64,000 bases of DNA from assembly GCA_027531445.1 (NCBI GenBank), contig JAPZRK010000051.1:16409-80408 (forward strand), read 5' to 3'. The notes under the pieces were generated by a model. It was not told the origin of the DNA, ran no database searches, and saw nothing but the letters and a program-made list of their open reading frames with translations. Source of the DNA: Leptospira sp. (GTDB taxonomy: Bacteria > Spirochaetota > Leptospiria > Leptospirales > Leptospiraceae). The position numbers and the translations under genes were made by a program. Each line of letters opens with the position of its first letter. Within the stretch, counting starts at the first letter, position 1. Of this stretch, positions 1 through 8,476 are shown piece by piece.

Positions 1-336
1 CTCCCTTACTTCGAGTATCGCATAACTCATCGATGTGCCCTGTTTGAACTTTAGAGTTACAAATGAATAACCTTCTTTCGTATTGGATTCAACTCGATCA
101 ACACCATGAATTGTTCCAAGTAATTGTGATATTGGTTTAGAAACCATTGACTCGACTTCCTCTGGAGAAGCATTTTCATATAGAGTCACAATCGATAATT
201 TTGGAAATTCGATATTCGGAAGAAGGCTCAGAGGCAATTCCAAATACGACAGAACACCAAATAGAGATAAGCCCACAAATAACATAAAAGTGGCTACCCT
301 TCTATTTAGAATCAGCCTACAGAGTTGAAGAATCAT
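1..336 (-). CDS. RND efflux pump inner-membrane subunit, N-terminal part (cut by window edge)
   Basis: Only about the first 112 codons are inside the window; no stop is reached before position 1. The translation has a short basic start, one hydrophobic helix with LFVGLSLFGVLSYLELP, then PLSLLPNIEFPKLSIVTLYE and SPEEVESMVSKPIS. This is the classic N-terminus of AcrB/MexB/CzcA-type proton-driven pumps: TM1 followed by the start of the porter domain. The ATG shares an ATGA overlap with the stop of the membrane-fusion gene upstream, so the two are translationally coupled. It is the last visible gene of a minus-strand operon that also holds the TolC and adaptor partners. The family is clear; the substrate class (drugs, metals or lipids) cannot be told from this fragment. 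Confidence 0.88.
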   Translation of the reverse strand, partial: MILQLCRLILNRRVATFMLFVGLSLFGVLSYLELPLSLLPNIEFPKLSIVTLYENASPEEVESMVSKPISQLLGTIHGVDRVESNTKEGYSFVTLKFKQGTSMSYAILEVRE

Positions 337-1832
337 TTGGTTTTTGGAATGACTGATACACCATCATACAAATGCGAAAATGGTCCTAGGACAACTCTGT
401 CTCCGCTATCTAAGCCCTCCTCGACTAAAATTCGATCATTTTGTTTTTCACCTAACTTTATTTTCTGTTTAAAAACCCTACTCTCTCGCACAATGTATAC
501 ACTCGCTTCTTCTTGGTTTAGAGAGACGACGGCAGACTGAGGTATAAAAATAGCATTTTTTTTCTCATCCATTTTTACTTCAGCACGGACAAACATTCCC
601 GGTCTTAGTTGTGTATGTTTTCCGCTTAATTCCACTTTTGCATCAGCCGTATGTGTTTTTTGATCAACTAGAGGACTAATCTTTTTAACTTTACCTAGAT
701 AACTTTTATTAGGTAATGCATCGATAGTCACATTGGTTTCATTTCCGATTTTTACCTTTCCTAAATCGCCTTCGTTTATCGCAAAGGAAACATATACTCC
801 CTTATTCGAAATGATCGTTAGAATTGGAGGCAATCCTCCACTGCCTGCATTGATGAGTTCACCTTCCGTACGATTGATCTTTGCAATCAGTCCATCACTT
901 GGAGCATATAGAATTGATTCTTGTAACAGCATTTCGGCTGATTTTAGATTCACTTCACTTGCTCTCACTTGACTGGCCGCGACTTCCGTTTCTGAAGATT
1001 CGATCTTGGTATTGATTTTTTTGAGTAGTTCGATTTTTTCTTTTTTTGATATAGGAACAGCTAGCCCCGAAGACAAAATATCTTCGTCGCGAATACCAAT
1101 CAAAATCATATCTAAATCTCGTTTCGCATTGTTAACGGCTAATTTTTTTGAAGAATGTTCCAATTTGATATTTTCAAATTCTTCATCAGAAATCGCTCGT
1201 TCCGACCAAAGAATTTCTTTTTTTCTCAGTATTTCGGAATATCTTTCAAATTCTGCGATGGCTTTATGATATAAGCCAATCCGTTTATCCGTCTCACCTA
1301 ACTTTATTTCGATATTTTTTCTGGCTAAATTTTCTTTTTCCTTAGCGAGTTGAAGCAAAGCATAGGCAGAATCTTTTGCTGCTTTGTGTTTTGCAAAGTC
1401 CAATTCAAATGTTAGGCTATCCAGCTTTGCCAACTTTTGCCCTTTTTTGATTAAATCACCTTCTTTCACAAACAAACGTTCTACACGTCCGCTAATTTTT
1501 GAATACACCTCAACACGTTCCATTGGTTCAAGAACGGCAGAAAATGCCATAGTAGGACTCATCCATTCTTCTTGAACAGTAAAGCTATCAATAAGAATTG
1601 GTGCATTTTGATCCTTCTTTTCAATGTCCCTTGCTATTTCTGTGTAAGATCTATATTGTTCCAAGATTGATAAATGTTTTGAATAAAACATACGATTCAA
1701 AAATGGAAGTTTTAAGCGAAGATCATTCCATGTTAAATTGGAATACAGAAATGTGATTCCAAAGTAAATGAGCGAACTAACTATAATCTTAGAAAAAAAA
1801 GGTATTTTAAATAAAAAATTAATTCTTTTCAT
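333..1832 (-). CDS. RND efflux periplasmic adaptor (membrane-fusion protein, HlyD/AcrA family)
   Basis: Adaptor subunit bridging an RND pump to a TolC channel. After one N-terminal membrane segment come a lipoyl-like half with VEVYSKISGRVERLFVKEGD, a long alpha-hairpin coiled coil, the second half-motif SILYAPSDGLIAKINRTEGE, and a beta-barrel/membrane-proximal region ending in RVVLGPFSHLYDG. The frame stays open upstream to 1880, but that would overlap the preceding gene. The ATG at 1832 lies 7 bp after that gene's stop and has GGGAG about 11 nt upstream, so I chose it, giving about 499 aa. It is coupled to the downstream RND gene by an ATGA overlap. Family assignment is firm; substrate is unknown. 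Confidence 0.9.
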   Translation of the reverse strand: MKRINFLFKIPFFSKIIVSSLIYFGITFLYSNLTWNDLRLKLPFLNRMFYSKHLSILEQYRSYTEIARDIEKKDQNAPILIDSFTVQEEWMSPTMAFSAVLEPMERVEVYSKISGRVERLFVKEGDLIKKGQKLAKLDSLTFELDFAKHKAAKDSAYALLQLAKEKENLARKNIEIKLGETDKRIGLYHKAIAEFERYSEILRKKEILWSERAISDEEFENIKLEHSSKKLAVNNAKRDLDMILIGIRDEDILSSGLAVPISKKEKIELLKKINTKIESSETEVAASQVRASEVNLKSAEMLLQESILYAPSDGLIAKINRTEGELINAGSGGLPPILTIISNKGVYVSFAINEGDLGKVKIGNETNVTIDALPNKSYLGKVKKISPLVDQKTHTADAKVELSGKHTQLRPGMFVRAEVKMDEKKNAIFIPQSAVVSLNQEEASVYIVRESRVFKQKIKLGEKQNDRILVEEGLDSGDRVVLGPFSHLYDGVSVIPKTK

Positions 1833-1839
1833 TTGTTTA

Positions 1840-2517
1840 TCAACTCCCAGAAATAATACCAAAAATTGTATAAACGACAAACCAAATGGACAAAAGCCAT
1901 GTTACGATTGCGCGTCGCTTGGGTTGATGAAAGAAGGAATTGGATGCTTTAACAAATATATATGTAGATAGAATATTTGCGAATAGAAACCCGAGTATCC
2001 ATATGGACATCAATCCACCAAACATCACAATACTGAAGTTACCGGTAGTCGGAAAAAATGTGTTCGCTATAAAAATAAACATCAGGAATATCATTATATT
2101 TGCATTGCTATGAAGACAAATTCCAATATGCGCACGGATTGTTCTCTTTTCTGTTTCTAATATGGAAGCAATTAAATAACTCAAGAAGGAAAGAAAAATC
2201 ACTACCATCATAAGGGAAGCGAACAGATAGATGGCATTCCAAGGATAACGATTAAGAAAAAGGCTGAAAGCACTATGACCCTTGGTTGCAAATTCCTTTG
2301 CCATAACGGCATTTAAATTTGAAAAATGATCATACCCTATAAAAAAAACACCTAAATAGAGCAGAAAATACAGCAAATAAGAATACAAAAAAATAGAGAA
2401 TCCGAATTGAAACAATTCTCTGTCTGACCTATGATCCGCATAAATACTGCTAATTTTTGGAAAAAAAAGGTTTCGAAATTGCATTTTATGATATTCTGTT
2501 GTGATATACTTTTTCAT
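1840..2517 (-). CDS. Yip1-like multi-pass inner-membrane protein in efflux operon
   Basis: A 225-aa protein with a soluble N-terminal stretch of about 35 residues followed by roughly five hydrophobic helices (about residues 40-60, 95-120, 135-155, 160-185, 200-220). The pattern, with a polar loop after helix 1 and a conserved-looking LSYLIASILETEKRT segment, resembles the Yip1 domain family; this is a fold-level guess and not a motif match. AGGAAG lies 5 nt before the ATG. It sits between the TPR lipoprotein and the adaptor gene, spaced 20 and 7 bp, so it is co-transcribed with the pump. Yip1-like proteins are not standard RND partners. A role in pump assembly or membrane organisation is only inference from position. 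Confidence 0.6.
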   Translation of the reverse strand: MKKYITTEYHKMQFRNLFFPKISSIYADHRSDRELFQFGFSIFLYSYLLYFLLYLGVFFIGYDHFSNLNAVMAKEFATKGHSAFSLFLNRYPWNAIYLFASLMMVVIFLSFLSYLIASILETEKRTIRAHIGICLHSNANIMIFLMFIFIANTFFPTTGNFSIVMFGGLMSIWILGFLFANILSTYIFVKASNSFFHQPKRRAIVTWLLSIWFVVYTIFGIISGS

Positions 2518-2537
2518 TTTACTTCCTGTTTTATATT

Positions 2538-3137
2538 TTACTTTTGATACTCATGTTTTTCATTCCATAACTCAAATTTTTTGGAATGGTATTTTGCTCT
2601 TTCCTTTATACCTGCTTGATTGTAGATCCGGAAGAGATTTTGGTGAGCTAGCGCGATTTTGGACGACTCTTGGATGGTTCGTTCATAAAGTAGAATCGAA
2701 TGACCGATTTTACCAAGCTCTTCCGATACTTTTGCAGCCATCAAAAGGATTTCCAAATTACTACTATCTTTTGCTAGTGCATTTTCTAAAGCTTTGGAAA
2801 GACCTACTCTATCTTTACTAAAAACAAAATCATTTTTCAACTTCAATAGATTGGCTTGATAAGCATAGGTTTCATCATTTAACATAGTCTCTAACTGATA
2901 ACCTACATCCTCATACTTCCCTTGGTAATATGCGATTTTTGCGAGATAAAGCGGGACATCTCTGTAATCAGTTTTGATGGAAACTGCCCGTTTGAAATGT
3001 TTTTTTGATCCCGCAAGATTTCCTTTTCTATATTCCTCCTTTCCTAAATTGTATTCATGGATCAAGGTCTGTTCATGTTGGTTACATCCAACAAAACATA
3101 AAACACTGAATGCGATTATTAAAATTTTAAAGTTCAT
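2538..3137 (-). CDS. TPR-containing lipoprotein of the efflux operon
   Basis: The N-terminus MNFKILIIAFSVLCFVGCNQ is a lipoprotein signal with lipobox FVGC (Cys18). The rest (199 aa total) is alpha-helical with tetratricopeptide-like repeats: GKEEYRKGNLAGSKKHFKRA, then AKIAYYQGKYEDVGYQLETM, and a late repeat AHQNLFRIYNQAGIKERAKY. Its ATG shares an ATGA overlap with the previous gene. TPR lipoproteins usually scaffold envelope complexes, so a scaffold for the efflux apparatus is plausible but not shown. The strand, spacing and overlap place it firmly in the TolC-RND operon. Confidence 0.75.
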   Translation of the reverse strand: MNFKILIIAFSVLCFVGCNQHEQTLIHEYNLGKEEYRKGNLAGSKKHFKRAVSIKTDYRDVPLYLAKIAYYQGKYEDVGYQLETMLNDETYAYQANLLKLKNDFVFSKDRVGLSKALENALAKDSSNLEILLMAAKVSEELGKIGHSILLYERTIQESSKIALAHQNLFRIYNQAGIKERAKYHSKKFELWNEKHEYQK

Positions 3138-3631
3138 TTTTGTATTACCTGATCTAAGGAATGTATCAATTGATTCGCAAGGAATCGATTCCGTTCTGGA
3201 TGGATCGGACTAATGGCATCAAAAGAGGAATTTACTAGACCTACAAGATGTCCTTCAAAATCATACAGATGAAGAAATATAAAAAGAGAATCTTTTTTAT
3301 CCATTAGGCGTTCGTTGGCATGAATCGAAACGACGCCCACCAAATAATAGTCAAATTCTTGGGAATTCTTGGTATTCTGTACAGATTGAATTGACGCTGT
3401 TGAATCAATTTCCGAAATCAGTTGGTATCCGCTTCGAATCAATTCAAACGCAAGCAGATCTCGGAAATCATTTACGAAGGCTTTAGGTGTTTTATAATCT
3501 CGATTTGATATCGGTCCAAATAATATTTTATTCTTTGAACCTTGAATCTGTTTAACGCTCCTCACTTGAAATTCATTCTGAGAACAACTTACAAGACAAA
3601 GACAGAATATTATGATCAATATTTTTTTCAT
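3134..3631 (-). CDS. Small lipoprotein of unknown function in efflux operon
   Basis: A 165-aa protein with lipoprotein signal MKKILIIIFCLCLVSCSQNE (lipobox LVSC, Cys16). The mature part is a compact alpha/beta-looking domain: KNKILFGPISNRDYKTPKAF, a helix containing DLLAFELIRSGYQLI, then YYLVGVVSIHAN and IFLHLYDFEGHLVGLV. The layout recalls LpoB/TolB-N-like envelope lipoproteins, in which a helix packs on a sheet, but I do not recognise a named family. The ATG directly abuts the stop codon of the preceding Ig-like gene, and its own stop overlaps the TPR gene, so expression is coupled. Function unknown. Confidence 0.6.
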   Translation of the reverse strand: MKKILIIIFCLCLVSCSQNEFQVRSVKQIQGSKNKILFGPISNRDYKTPKAFVNDFRDLLAFELIRSGYQLISEIDSTASIQSVQNTKNSQEFDYYLVGVVSIHANERLMDKKDSLFIFLHLYDFEGHLVGLVNSSFDAISPIHPERNRFLANQLIHSLDQVIQK

Positions 3632-5389
3632 TTATTTTGCCTCCATACTAAACTGGAACGGTTGAGATAAAGGAACTTGGTTTATATCTTTAGCTGACAC
3701 ATCTACAGATATCATATAATATGGAAATCCGGCTAAGATATGATCAGAACGTTGGAGATTAAAATCTCCACCCGTTGTCCCATTACCGAAAGAAGACGTA
3801 CCATTGCAGGATGCTTCTAACTCTGCAAATGCTAGATTGATGACACGACATCCAAAAGGTGGGCTCGACTGGCAATCATCCCAATTCCACTTACTCAACT
3901 GAATCACGCTACTTGGTGGGGACAAACGCCGAAGTCGGATTGCATTTACAGTACTATTCATGTCCATAAAGTTTGAAAAAATGATTCTAAAATTATCCGA
4001 TTCGACGTCAGCGCAATCGGTAGTGAGATGTAAATTTCCATTTCCAGAATCTCCTGCACGGAAACGGTAGGCTGAAGGATTTAGAATAGGCAGAGAATTA
4101 TCCCAAAAACAAGTGTTAGAAAGCCAATTTGCACCAAGTGGATTCCCGCTGCCAGGTAAACTAGACGCGCATCCTTGTGTGGCGACGCCTATTGCTTGGA
4201 CTTGAGGAGCATTGGAAACCGAGCCACCGACCGTAAAACTCTGAGTCGATGTGGATTCGATAAAAATACCGTCCTCTGAAATTGCCCCTGACCCTAAAAC
4301 AATCGAATAACGTGTTCCATATGTTAATTTTAAATCTGAAAAAAAGCTTAGCACTTTACGATCTGTTGACCATTCATATCTTCCACTGAGAGAGGGAAAA
4401 AAGGTAATACTGGACTGCGTGCGAGCGTCTTGCATTGACTTTGAAAAATGGAAAGTGAACGTATTCGAATTCGGATTACCGATACATACATTCGTTATAT
4501 TTTGATTTTTTAAGTCAGTTAAAGTGGCACTGCCTTGAGAACAATCAGAGAGTGAGCCAACCATTCCATCCAACCGAGTTAGGATCGGCACCAGGTTACC
4601 TGTTCCCACAAAAAAACTGCCAGCAATTGGAATCAAAATACTCATCCCTAACATATCCTTGGCTGAAGTGGAAAGATTAAAAGAAATCCTTGAACGATGG
4701 ATAAAAGAAAGGTCGGGTAGAATCTTTAGTTGCGAATCCGACACCCATTGGCTTCGGTAAGAAATTGGTGGCGAAAAAATGAGCGCCGCATTGGTAGAAG
4801 TTTTATCCATTGCTCTAGAAAAGTTGAAAACGATGGGATTGACCTTTGGTGAACCCATACATACGTTTGTTAGTGCTTCACCGAGGATATCTTTTTGAAT
4901 TGCTTGTCCTTCATCACATTCTACTATTGAACCTACACCCACAGTAACGCTTGAAACTTCAGGAAAAGAGCCAGCGGTCATCGGATCACCCACTGAAAAA
5001 GAAGCAGTATGGATTGACTCAAGGTCATTGCCATCTTTCGATTCACAATTTTTTGTAAGCGTATATGAATAAGTCCCCAAATTCCACAAACCTGTCGGAG
5101 TAAAGGTAAGGCTATAATCCGTTAGATCAAAATATCCAGATACTGAAGGAGATGTTGAAAAACTTTGAACACAAGAATTGATATTCATCGCTCGATCAAA
5201 TAAAATAACAATCTTTTGAGTTTTCGGTAAACCCTTATCACCCATTCCTGGAATTGCCGATAGAATTTTCGGTGAATTCTGATTTGGCAGTAAGGTTAGG
5301 AGTTTTTGAGCATCCGCATTTATATTTTTACAAGAAGAATGGAACTGGAAAAGGAGATAACAAAAAAATATAAAGCCTCGTTTTCGCAT
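3632..5389 (-). CDS. Lipoprotein with about four SbsA-type bacterial Ig-like domains
   Basis: The signal MRKRGFIFFCYLLFQFHSSC ends in a lipobox-like HSSC. The frame is open to 5497, but GGAGGA sits just before the ATG at 5389, one base past the TolC stop, so I use that start (585 aa). The mature protein repeats a recognisable unit: a strand such as IVILFDRAMNINS, NPIVFNFSRAMDKTS, FTFHFSKSMQDARTQ or NFRIIFSNFMDMNS, followed by a W/Y-rich strand and a LxxGTRYSIVL-like strand. That is the SbsA/Big_5 Ig-like domain, present about four times. Between repeats lie Cys-containing linkers of the form NVC(M/I)GSP. It is probably displayed on the cell surface or in the periplasm. Its presence between tolC and the adaptor gene is unusual. 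Confidence 0.75.
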   Translation of the reverse strand: MRKRGFIFFCYLLFQFHSSCKNINADAQKLLTLLPNQNSPKILSAIPGMGDKGLPKTQKIVILFDRAMNINSCVQSFSTSPSVSGYFDLTDYSLTFTPTGLWNLGTYSYTLTKNCESKDGNDLESIHTASFSVGDPMTAGSFPEVSSVTVGVGSIVECDEGQAIQKDILGEALTNVCMGSPKVNPIVFNFSRAMDKTSTNAALIFSPPISYRSQWVSDSQLKILPDLSFIHRSRISFNLSTSAKDMLGMSILIPIAGSFFVGTGNLVPILTRLDGMVGSLSDCSQGSATLTDLKNQNITNVCIGNPNSNTFTFHFSKSMQDARTQSSITFFPSLSGRYEWSTDRKVLSFFSDLKLTYGTRYSIVLGSGAISEDGIFIESTSTQSFTVGGSVSNAPQVQAIGVATQGCASSLPGSGNPLGANWLSNTCFWDNSLPILNPSAYRFRAGDSGNGNLHLTTDCADVESDNFRIIFSNFMDMNSTVNAIRLRRLSPPSSVIQLSKWNWDDCQSSPPFGCRVINLAFAELEASCNGTSSFGNGTTGGDFNLQRSDHILAGFPYYMISVDVSAKDINQVPLSQPFQFSMEAK

Positions 5390-5390
5390 G

Positions 5391-6968
5391 TTAGTCCTCC
5401 AAAAAATACGGGTAGTCATTACTTTTACCAAATTTAGTTTTTTCAGTCTGTTCTTTATTTTGTGATTGGATATGGTTGATCTGCTCGATTGGATCAAAAG
5501 AAAATAAATCCAACATTACCGAATTTCCTTTTCCCTTTTGGATCTTATAAAAATTCAGATCATCGATCGGCACAGATGTAGCATAACTGTATTCCATTCC
5601 AGATTCCAGGTAATTTGCAATTGCTGTTGAAAGTTCATCGATTGCTTTTACCAACTCAACTTCTGCACCTAACAGATCTAAATCCTTTATCAAACCTTGT
5701 TGATGTTTTGTTCGTATTACTTTCCAAGTTTGGTAGGATTGGATAAACTTTGAGTTTTGTAATGATAGTGCGAGCCAAGTCTCCCTTACTCTTTCTTTCG
5801 CTTTGAATGCCTCGGCTCCAATCGAAATTTCTAAAAATTGATTGGAACGAATCGCATCCGAAAGAGCGACTTTACCCTCGTATATTTTTCTGGAATAACT
5901 CAGATCATCGAAAAGATTTAAGGTATTACTGTTGAAAGCATTTTCGCCGCGACCGACGAATTGTGGGCCAAAGCCGGGAATTCTTTGTATACCCGTCCCA
6001 TCTGTTTGGATTCCATAATTTGCACTTGTTTGGTTAGTGCTACTACCTATCTGTGTTTGAATCGAAACATTAAAACCATAAACCTCATTTTTGACTGGCA
6101 ATGAACCGTTAACGTTCTCGCCATAATAACCTCCCAAGTACATTTTGGGTTTCCAATAATTTTCAGAAATTTCTTTCCTGGTTTTTAAATTTTCAATGGC
6201 AATTTTTGATTTTTTGATCTCAGGTCTTTGAGTGACTGCTTGTCCTTCATCATCCTGTAAAAATTGAGGCGGAAAAAGTATAAAATCATGGATTAGAGAA
6301 TCATTGAAAACAATCATCTCCTCAAGTGGAAGATTCATTTGTTTTTTAAGATCGATTTGATTTTGTAATGATTGTGATTTTGATCTCAGGACAATCAATT
6401 CAAGTTCATACAATTTGTTTGCAATTTCTTGAAGTTGCAATTCACTAATAAATCCTTCTCTCCTTTCTGATTTGGCTTCATTCAAATGTTTTAATGCTCT
6501 TTCATAGGAGATCATTGCAAGTTGTGTTTTTGTATTACTCGAAATGGATCGAATGTATGCTTTCCTAACTTCCAATAATAATTTTTCCCGTGCGATCTTC
6601 CAATCTTCGTGGTTTAGTAATTCTGATAGTCTTGCAGACTCGATTTCCAATGCATTCTCGCCACCATCATACAATAGTTGATTCATTTGAATTCGAATGT
6701 CATTGTATTGTGTATCTGGTTGATTCATATTCGCGTTTCTCAAACCAAAATAGCTGAGTCCAACTCTCGGGAGGTAGTTTCTCCATCGTTCAGTGGCCAT
6801 CATTTTAAAAACTTCTCTTCGGTCTTTGAGACTTGCGAGTATGATACTATTTGTAAGGGCAATTTCTTCGATCTCTTCCATCTTTATAGAAAGCGGTTCT
6901 TTGCTTTGAATCGAATCAAAGAGGAATACAAAGATTATCAAAATAGTAAAACGATTTCGTCGATTCAT
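5391..6968 (-). CDS. TolC-family outer-membrane efflux channel
   Basis: A 525-aa exported protein with N-terminal signal (ILIIFVFLFDSIQS). The rest has the TolC/OEP alternation of long helices and short strands: LTNSIILASLKDRREVFKM (start of helix 1), RVGLSYFGLRNANMNQPDTQ, IQMNQLLYDGGENALEIESA, and in the second half QPEIKKSKIAIENLKTRKEI with YWKPKMYLGGYYGENVNGSL. The paired repeats are the hallmark of the family. It is the first gene of a minus-strand operon running through three lipoproteins, a membrane protein, the adaptor and the RND pump. This completes a tripartite exporter from cytoplasmic membrane to outside. Confidence 0.9.
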   Translation of the reverse strand: MNRRNRFTILIIFVFLFDSIQSKEPLSIKMEEIEEIALTNSIILASLKDRREVFKMMATERWRNYLPRVGLSYFGLRNANMNQPDTQYNDIRIQMNQLLYDGGENALEIESARLSELLNHEDWKIAREKLLLEVRKAYIRSISSNTKTQLAMISYERALKHLNEAKSERREGFISELQLQEIANKLYELELIVLRSKSQSLQNQIDLKKQMNLPLEEMIVFNDSLIHDFILFPPQFLQDDEGQAVTQRPEIKKSKIAIENLKTRKEISENYWKPKMYLGGYYGENVNGSLPVKNEVYGFNVSIQTQIGSSTNQTSANYGIQTDGTGIQRIPGFGPQFVGRGENAFNSNTLNLFDDLSYSRKIYEGKVALSDAIRSNQFLEISIGAEAFKAKERVRETWLALSLQNSKFIQSYQTWKVIRTKHQQGLIKDLDLLGAEVELVKAIDELSTAIANYLESGMEYSYATSVPIDDLNFYKIQKGKGNSVMLDLFSFDPIEQINHIQSQNKEQTEKTKFGKSNDYPYFLED

Positions 6969-7065
6969 GCTTCATAGAGGAGGGTTGAAGCTTTTATTTT
7001 TTTCCGAAATATTTTGAACGGTTAAGAAAATATATTTTCCTATTACGTATTTTTTCCCAAAGGGA

Positions 7066-7095
7066 TTGACTTACTTTCTTTTTCTGTTCTTTTAA
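7066..7095 (+). promoter_or_regulatory. Putative sigma-70 promoter for the Tudor-like protein
   Basis: TTGACT at 7066-7071 and TTTTAA at 7090-7095 are separated by 18 nt. They lie about 20 nt before the ATG at 7115, which has its own GAGGT ribosome-binding site. The -10 is weak, so this is a plausible match only. Confidence 0.35.
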
Positions 7096-7114
7096 AGCAG
7101 ATTTTGAGGTATGT

Positions 7115-7786
7115 ATGAAAAAACTGTTCGTATGTGTTGGTTTATTTTTTTTCTCAGGTTTGTTGATTGCACAATCGCAATTTCAGGTTGGTGATCTCGT
7201 TTACGCTGAGTGGTCGAGCGGAGGCTATTATAAGGCTACCGTTTCAAAAGTTGAAGGTGATATCATTGAGGTAAAGTGGCAAGATGGATCGTCACCGACT
7301 CCGTTAGATGCAAAAAAAATTCGACCGCGGAAAGATCATGGTTTGAGACGAGATCAAATCGCAGACTGGGATGCTTCAGACGAAGGCGCTAAAAAACCAG
7401 GTGAATTGACTTTATGGGAAGTTCTTCCTCTTTCTGGTAAAAAGGCTGGCAAACAAGTCTATGCGATGTATACAAATGGACTATACTACAAAGCAGTCGA
7501 ACTTGAGAAAAAAGGAGCCGATACACTTGTTCGTTGGGATGATAATTCCGGTGAAATGTGGACGAATAGCGTAAAACCGAGAAAGGGACATGGTTTAAAA
7601 GCAGATTTGATTGGTGACCGAGAGCTAACAAAAGCAGAACTTGCAGAAAGAGAAAAAGCAAAACAAGTAGATACAACAAAATACGAAATCTCTTGTTCTA
7701 AATTGCGTTCACGAATGGACTGTATGCGCACATTCGATCCATGCGTTTGGTCTGATCGAACGGGTTGTGCCTACAGAGGGTATTAA
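7115..7786 (+). CDS. Secreted protein with two Tudor/agenet-like repeats and a Cys-rich tail
   Basis: A 223-aa protein with a cleavable signal peptide (LFFFSGLLIAQS, cleavage probably after AQS). Two repeats follow about 85 residues apart. Repeat 1 has VGDLVYAEWSSGGYYKATV, EVKWQDGS and ends RPRKDHGL. Repeat 2 has AGKQVYAMYTNGLYYKAVE, LVRWDDNSGE and ends KPRKGHGL. The arrangement V-x-A-x-(W/Y)-x-x-G-x-Y-Y-K-A-x-V followed by V-x-W-x-D resembles the Tudor/agenet beta-barrel. The C-terminus carries four Cys in a 26-residue stretch (CSKLRSRMDC, DPCVW, TGCAY), suggesting disulphides, consistent with export. Ligand unknown. The 3' end overlaps the convergent gene by 4 bp. Confidence 0.72.
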   Translation: MKKLFVCVGLFFFSGLLIAQSQFQVGDLVYAEWSSGGYYKATVSKVEGDIIEVKWQDGSSPTPLDAKKIRPRKDHGLRRDQIADWDASDEGAKKPGELTLWEVLPLSGKKAGKQVYAMYTNGLYYKAVELEKKGADTLVRWDDNSGEMWTNSVKPRKGHGLKADLIGDRELTKAELAEREKAKQVDTTKYEISCSKLRSRMDCMRTFDPCVWSDRTGCAYRGY

Positions 7787-8106
7787 TACCTAGCAAGTTG
7801 ACTTTGTTCATTCATGATTTTCATAAATTTTGTAATGGCATCACTCACAACTGTTTGTTTGATGCCAAATTTTCTCATCAGAATTTCACCAATTTGATTG
7901 GCAACACGCCTTATGAAGATATGTCTTTCGGCACGACTAACATGATCTAACGCTTCGAGAGTCGTTTCTCTCATGACCAGTTCTTTGATTAGGGCGCCGT
8001 ACAAAAGGTTTTTTGTCTGATCTGGTGTGATCTCAAAATCTGTTGTGATAATTCTGTAGGCAGTAGCGAGTAGATACTTCTGTTTTTCATTTAAGATTAA
8101 GTTCAT
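7783..8106 (-). CDS. Conserved-looking small helical protein of unknown function
   Basis: A 107-aa protein with no signal peptide or membrane segment, predicted all-helical and rich in charged residues: LLATAYRIITTDFEITPDQ, LYGALIKELVMRETTLEAL, RHIFIRRVANQIGEILMRKF, VSDAITKFMKIMNEQS. A strong AGGTG Shine-Dalgarno lies 4 nt before the ATG, supporting it as a real gene. It is single on the minus strand and its stop overlaps that of the Tudor-like gene. I recognise no family; the size and helix content would fit a small cytoplasmic regulatory or adaptor protein, but nothing shows this. Confidence 0.6.
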   Translation of the reverse strand: MNLILNEKQKYLLATAYRIITTDFEITPDQTKNLLYGALIKELVMRETTLEALDHVSRAERHIFIRRVANQIGEILMRKFGIKQTVVSDAITKFMKIMNEQSQLARY

Positions 8107-8247
8107 TTTTCACCTCATAATTACTTTAGTATACTGTAATCGTTAAAACCTGGCTATCCCTCATATTGGGTAGAGAGCAAATTTTTTTTATATGTGGATT
8201 GTTTTTTATTTTCCCTCCTTACACCGATTCGTTTCCATGATGACAAT

Positions 8248-8397
8248 TTAAAGGCAATTGAGTATTATTTTCTTGAGAAAACTAATCATCATGGCATTGA
8301 TATCAGCGGCAGATAACGTTTGTCCGATGCTCCCTGTGATTGTTCCTATTAGTGCGAGAGCAAAAACACTCGTCGCAAACAAACCGTAGGTAGACAA
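8248..8397 (-). pseudogene. Possible truncated exported-protein remnant
   Basis: A 49-codon frame beginning only with TTG, reading LSTYGLFATSVFALALIGTI followed by TGSIGQTLSAADINAMM and ending in LKKIILNCL. The first part looks like a signal-peptide core and the rest like the beginning of a mature protein. There is no ATG or Shine-Dalgarno at its start, and it stops early. It could be the remains of a larger exported gene or a chance frame. Confidence 0.2.
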
Positions 8398-8425
8398 CCA
8401 GTAATTTGTCTATCTGAGATTCAAA

Positions 8426-8454
8426 TTGACAACTTTTTGGCTTGTAAGTCAAAA
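8426..8454 (+). promoter_or_regulatory. Candidate -35 box upstream of the FecR/DUF4384 pair
   Basis: A perfect TTGACA at 8426-8431 is followed 17 nt later by TCAAAA, a poor -10. It is placed about 45 bp before the FecR start, the only promoter-like sequence there. Confidence 0.3.
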
Positions 8455-8476
8455 ACGATCCAGATATCAATGTCGT

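Larger units (their letters stand above)
8107..8476 (+). other. Long intergenic region with a possible gene remnant and a promoter
   Basis: About 370 bp between the divergent small helical gene and the FecR gene. It holds a short minus-strand reading frame at 8248-8397 (listed separately), a TTGACA box at 8426 upstream of FecR, and AT-rich sequence around 8180-8220. No RNA gene or strong hairpin was seen. Confidence 0.5.

Noticed and set aside
5390..5497. Upstream extension of the Ig-like lipoprotein gene
   Set aside because: It would overlap the tolC end by over 100 bp and remove the lipoprotein signal from the N-terminus; GGAGGA before 5389 fixes the later start.
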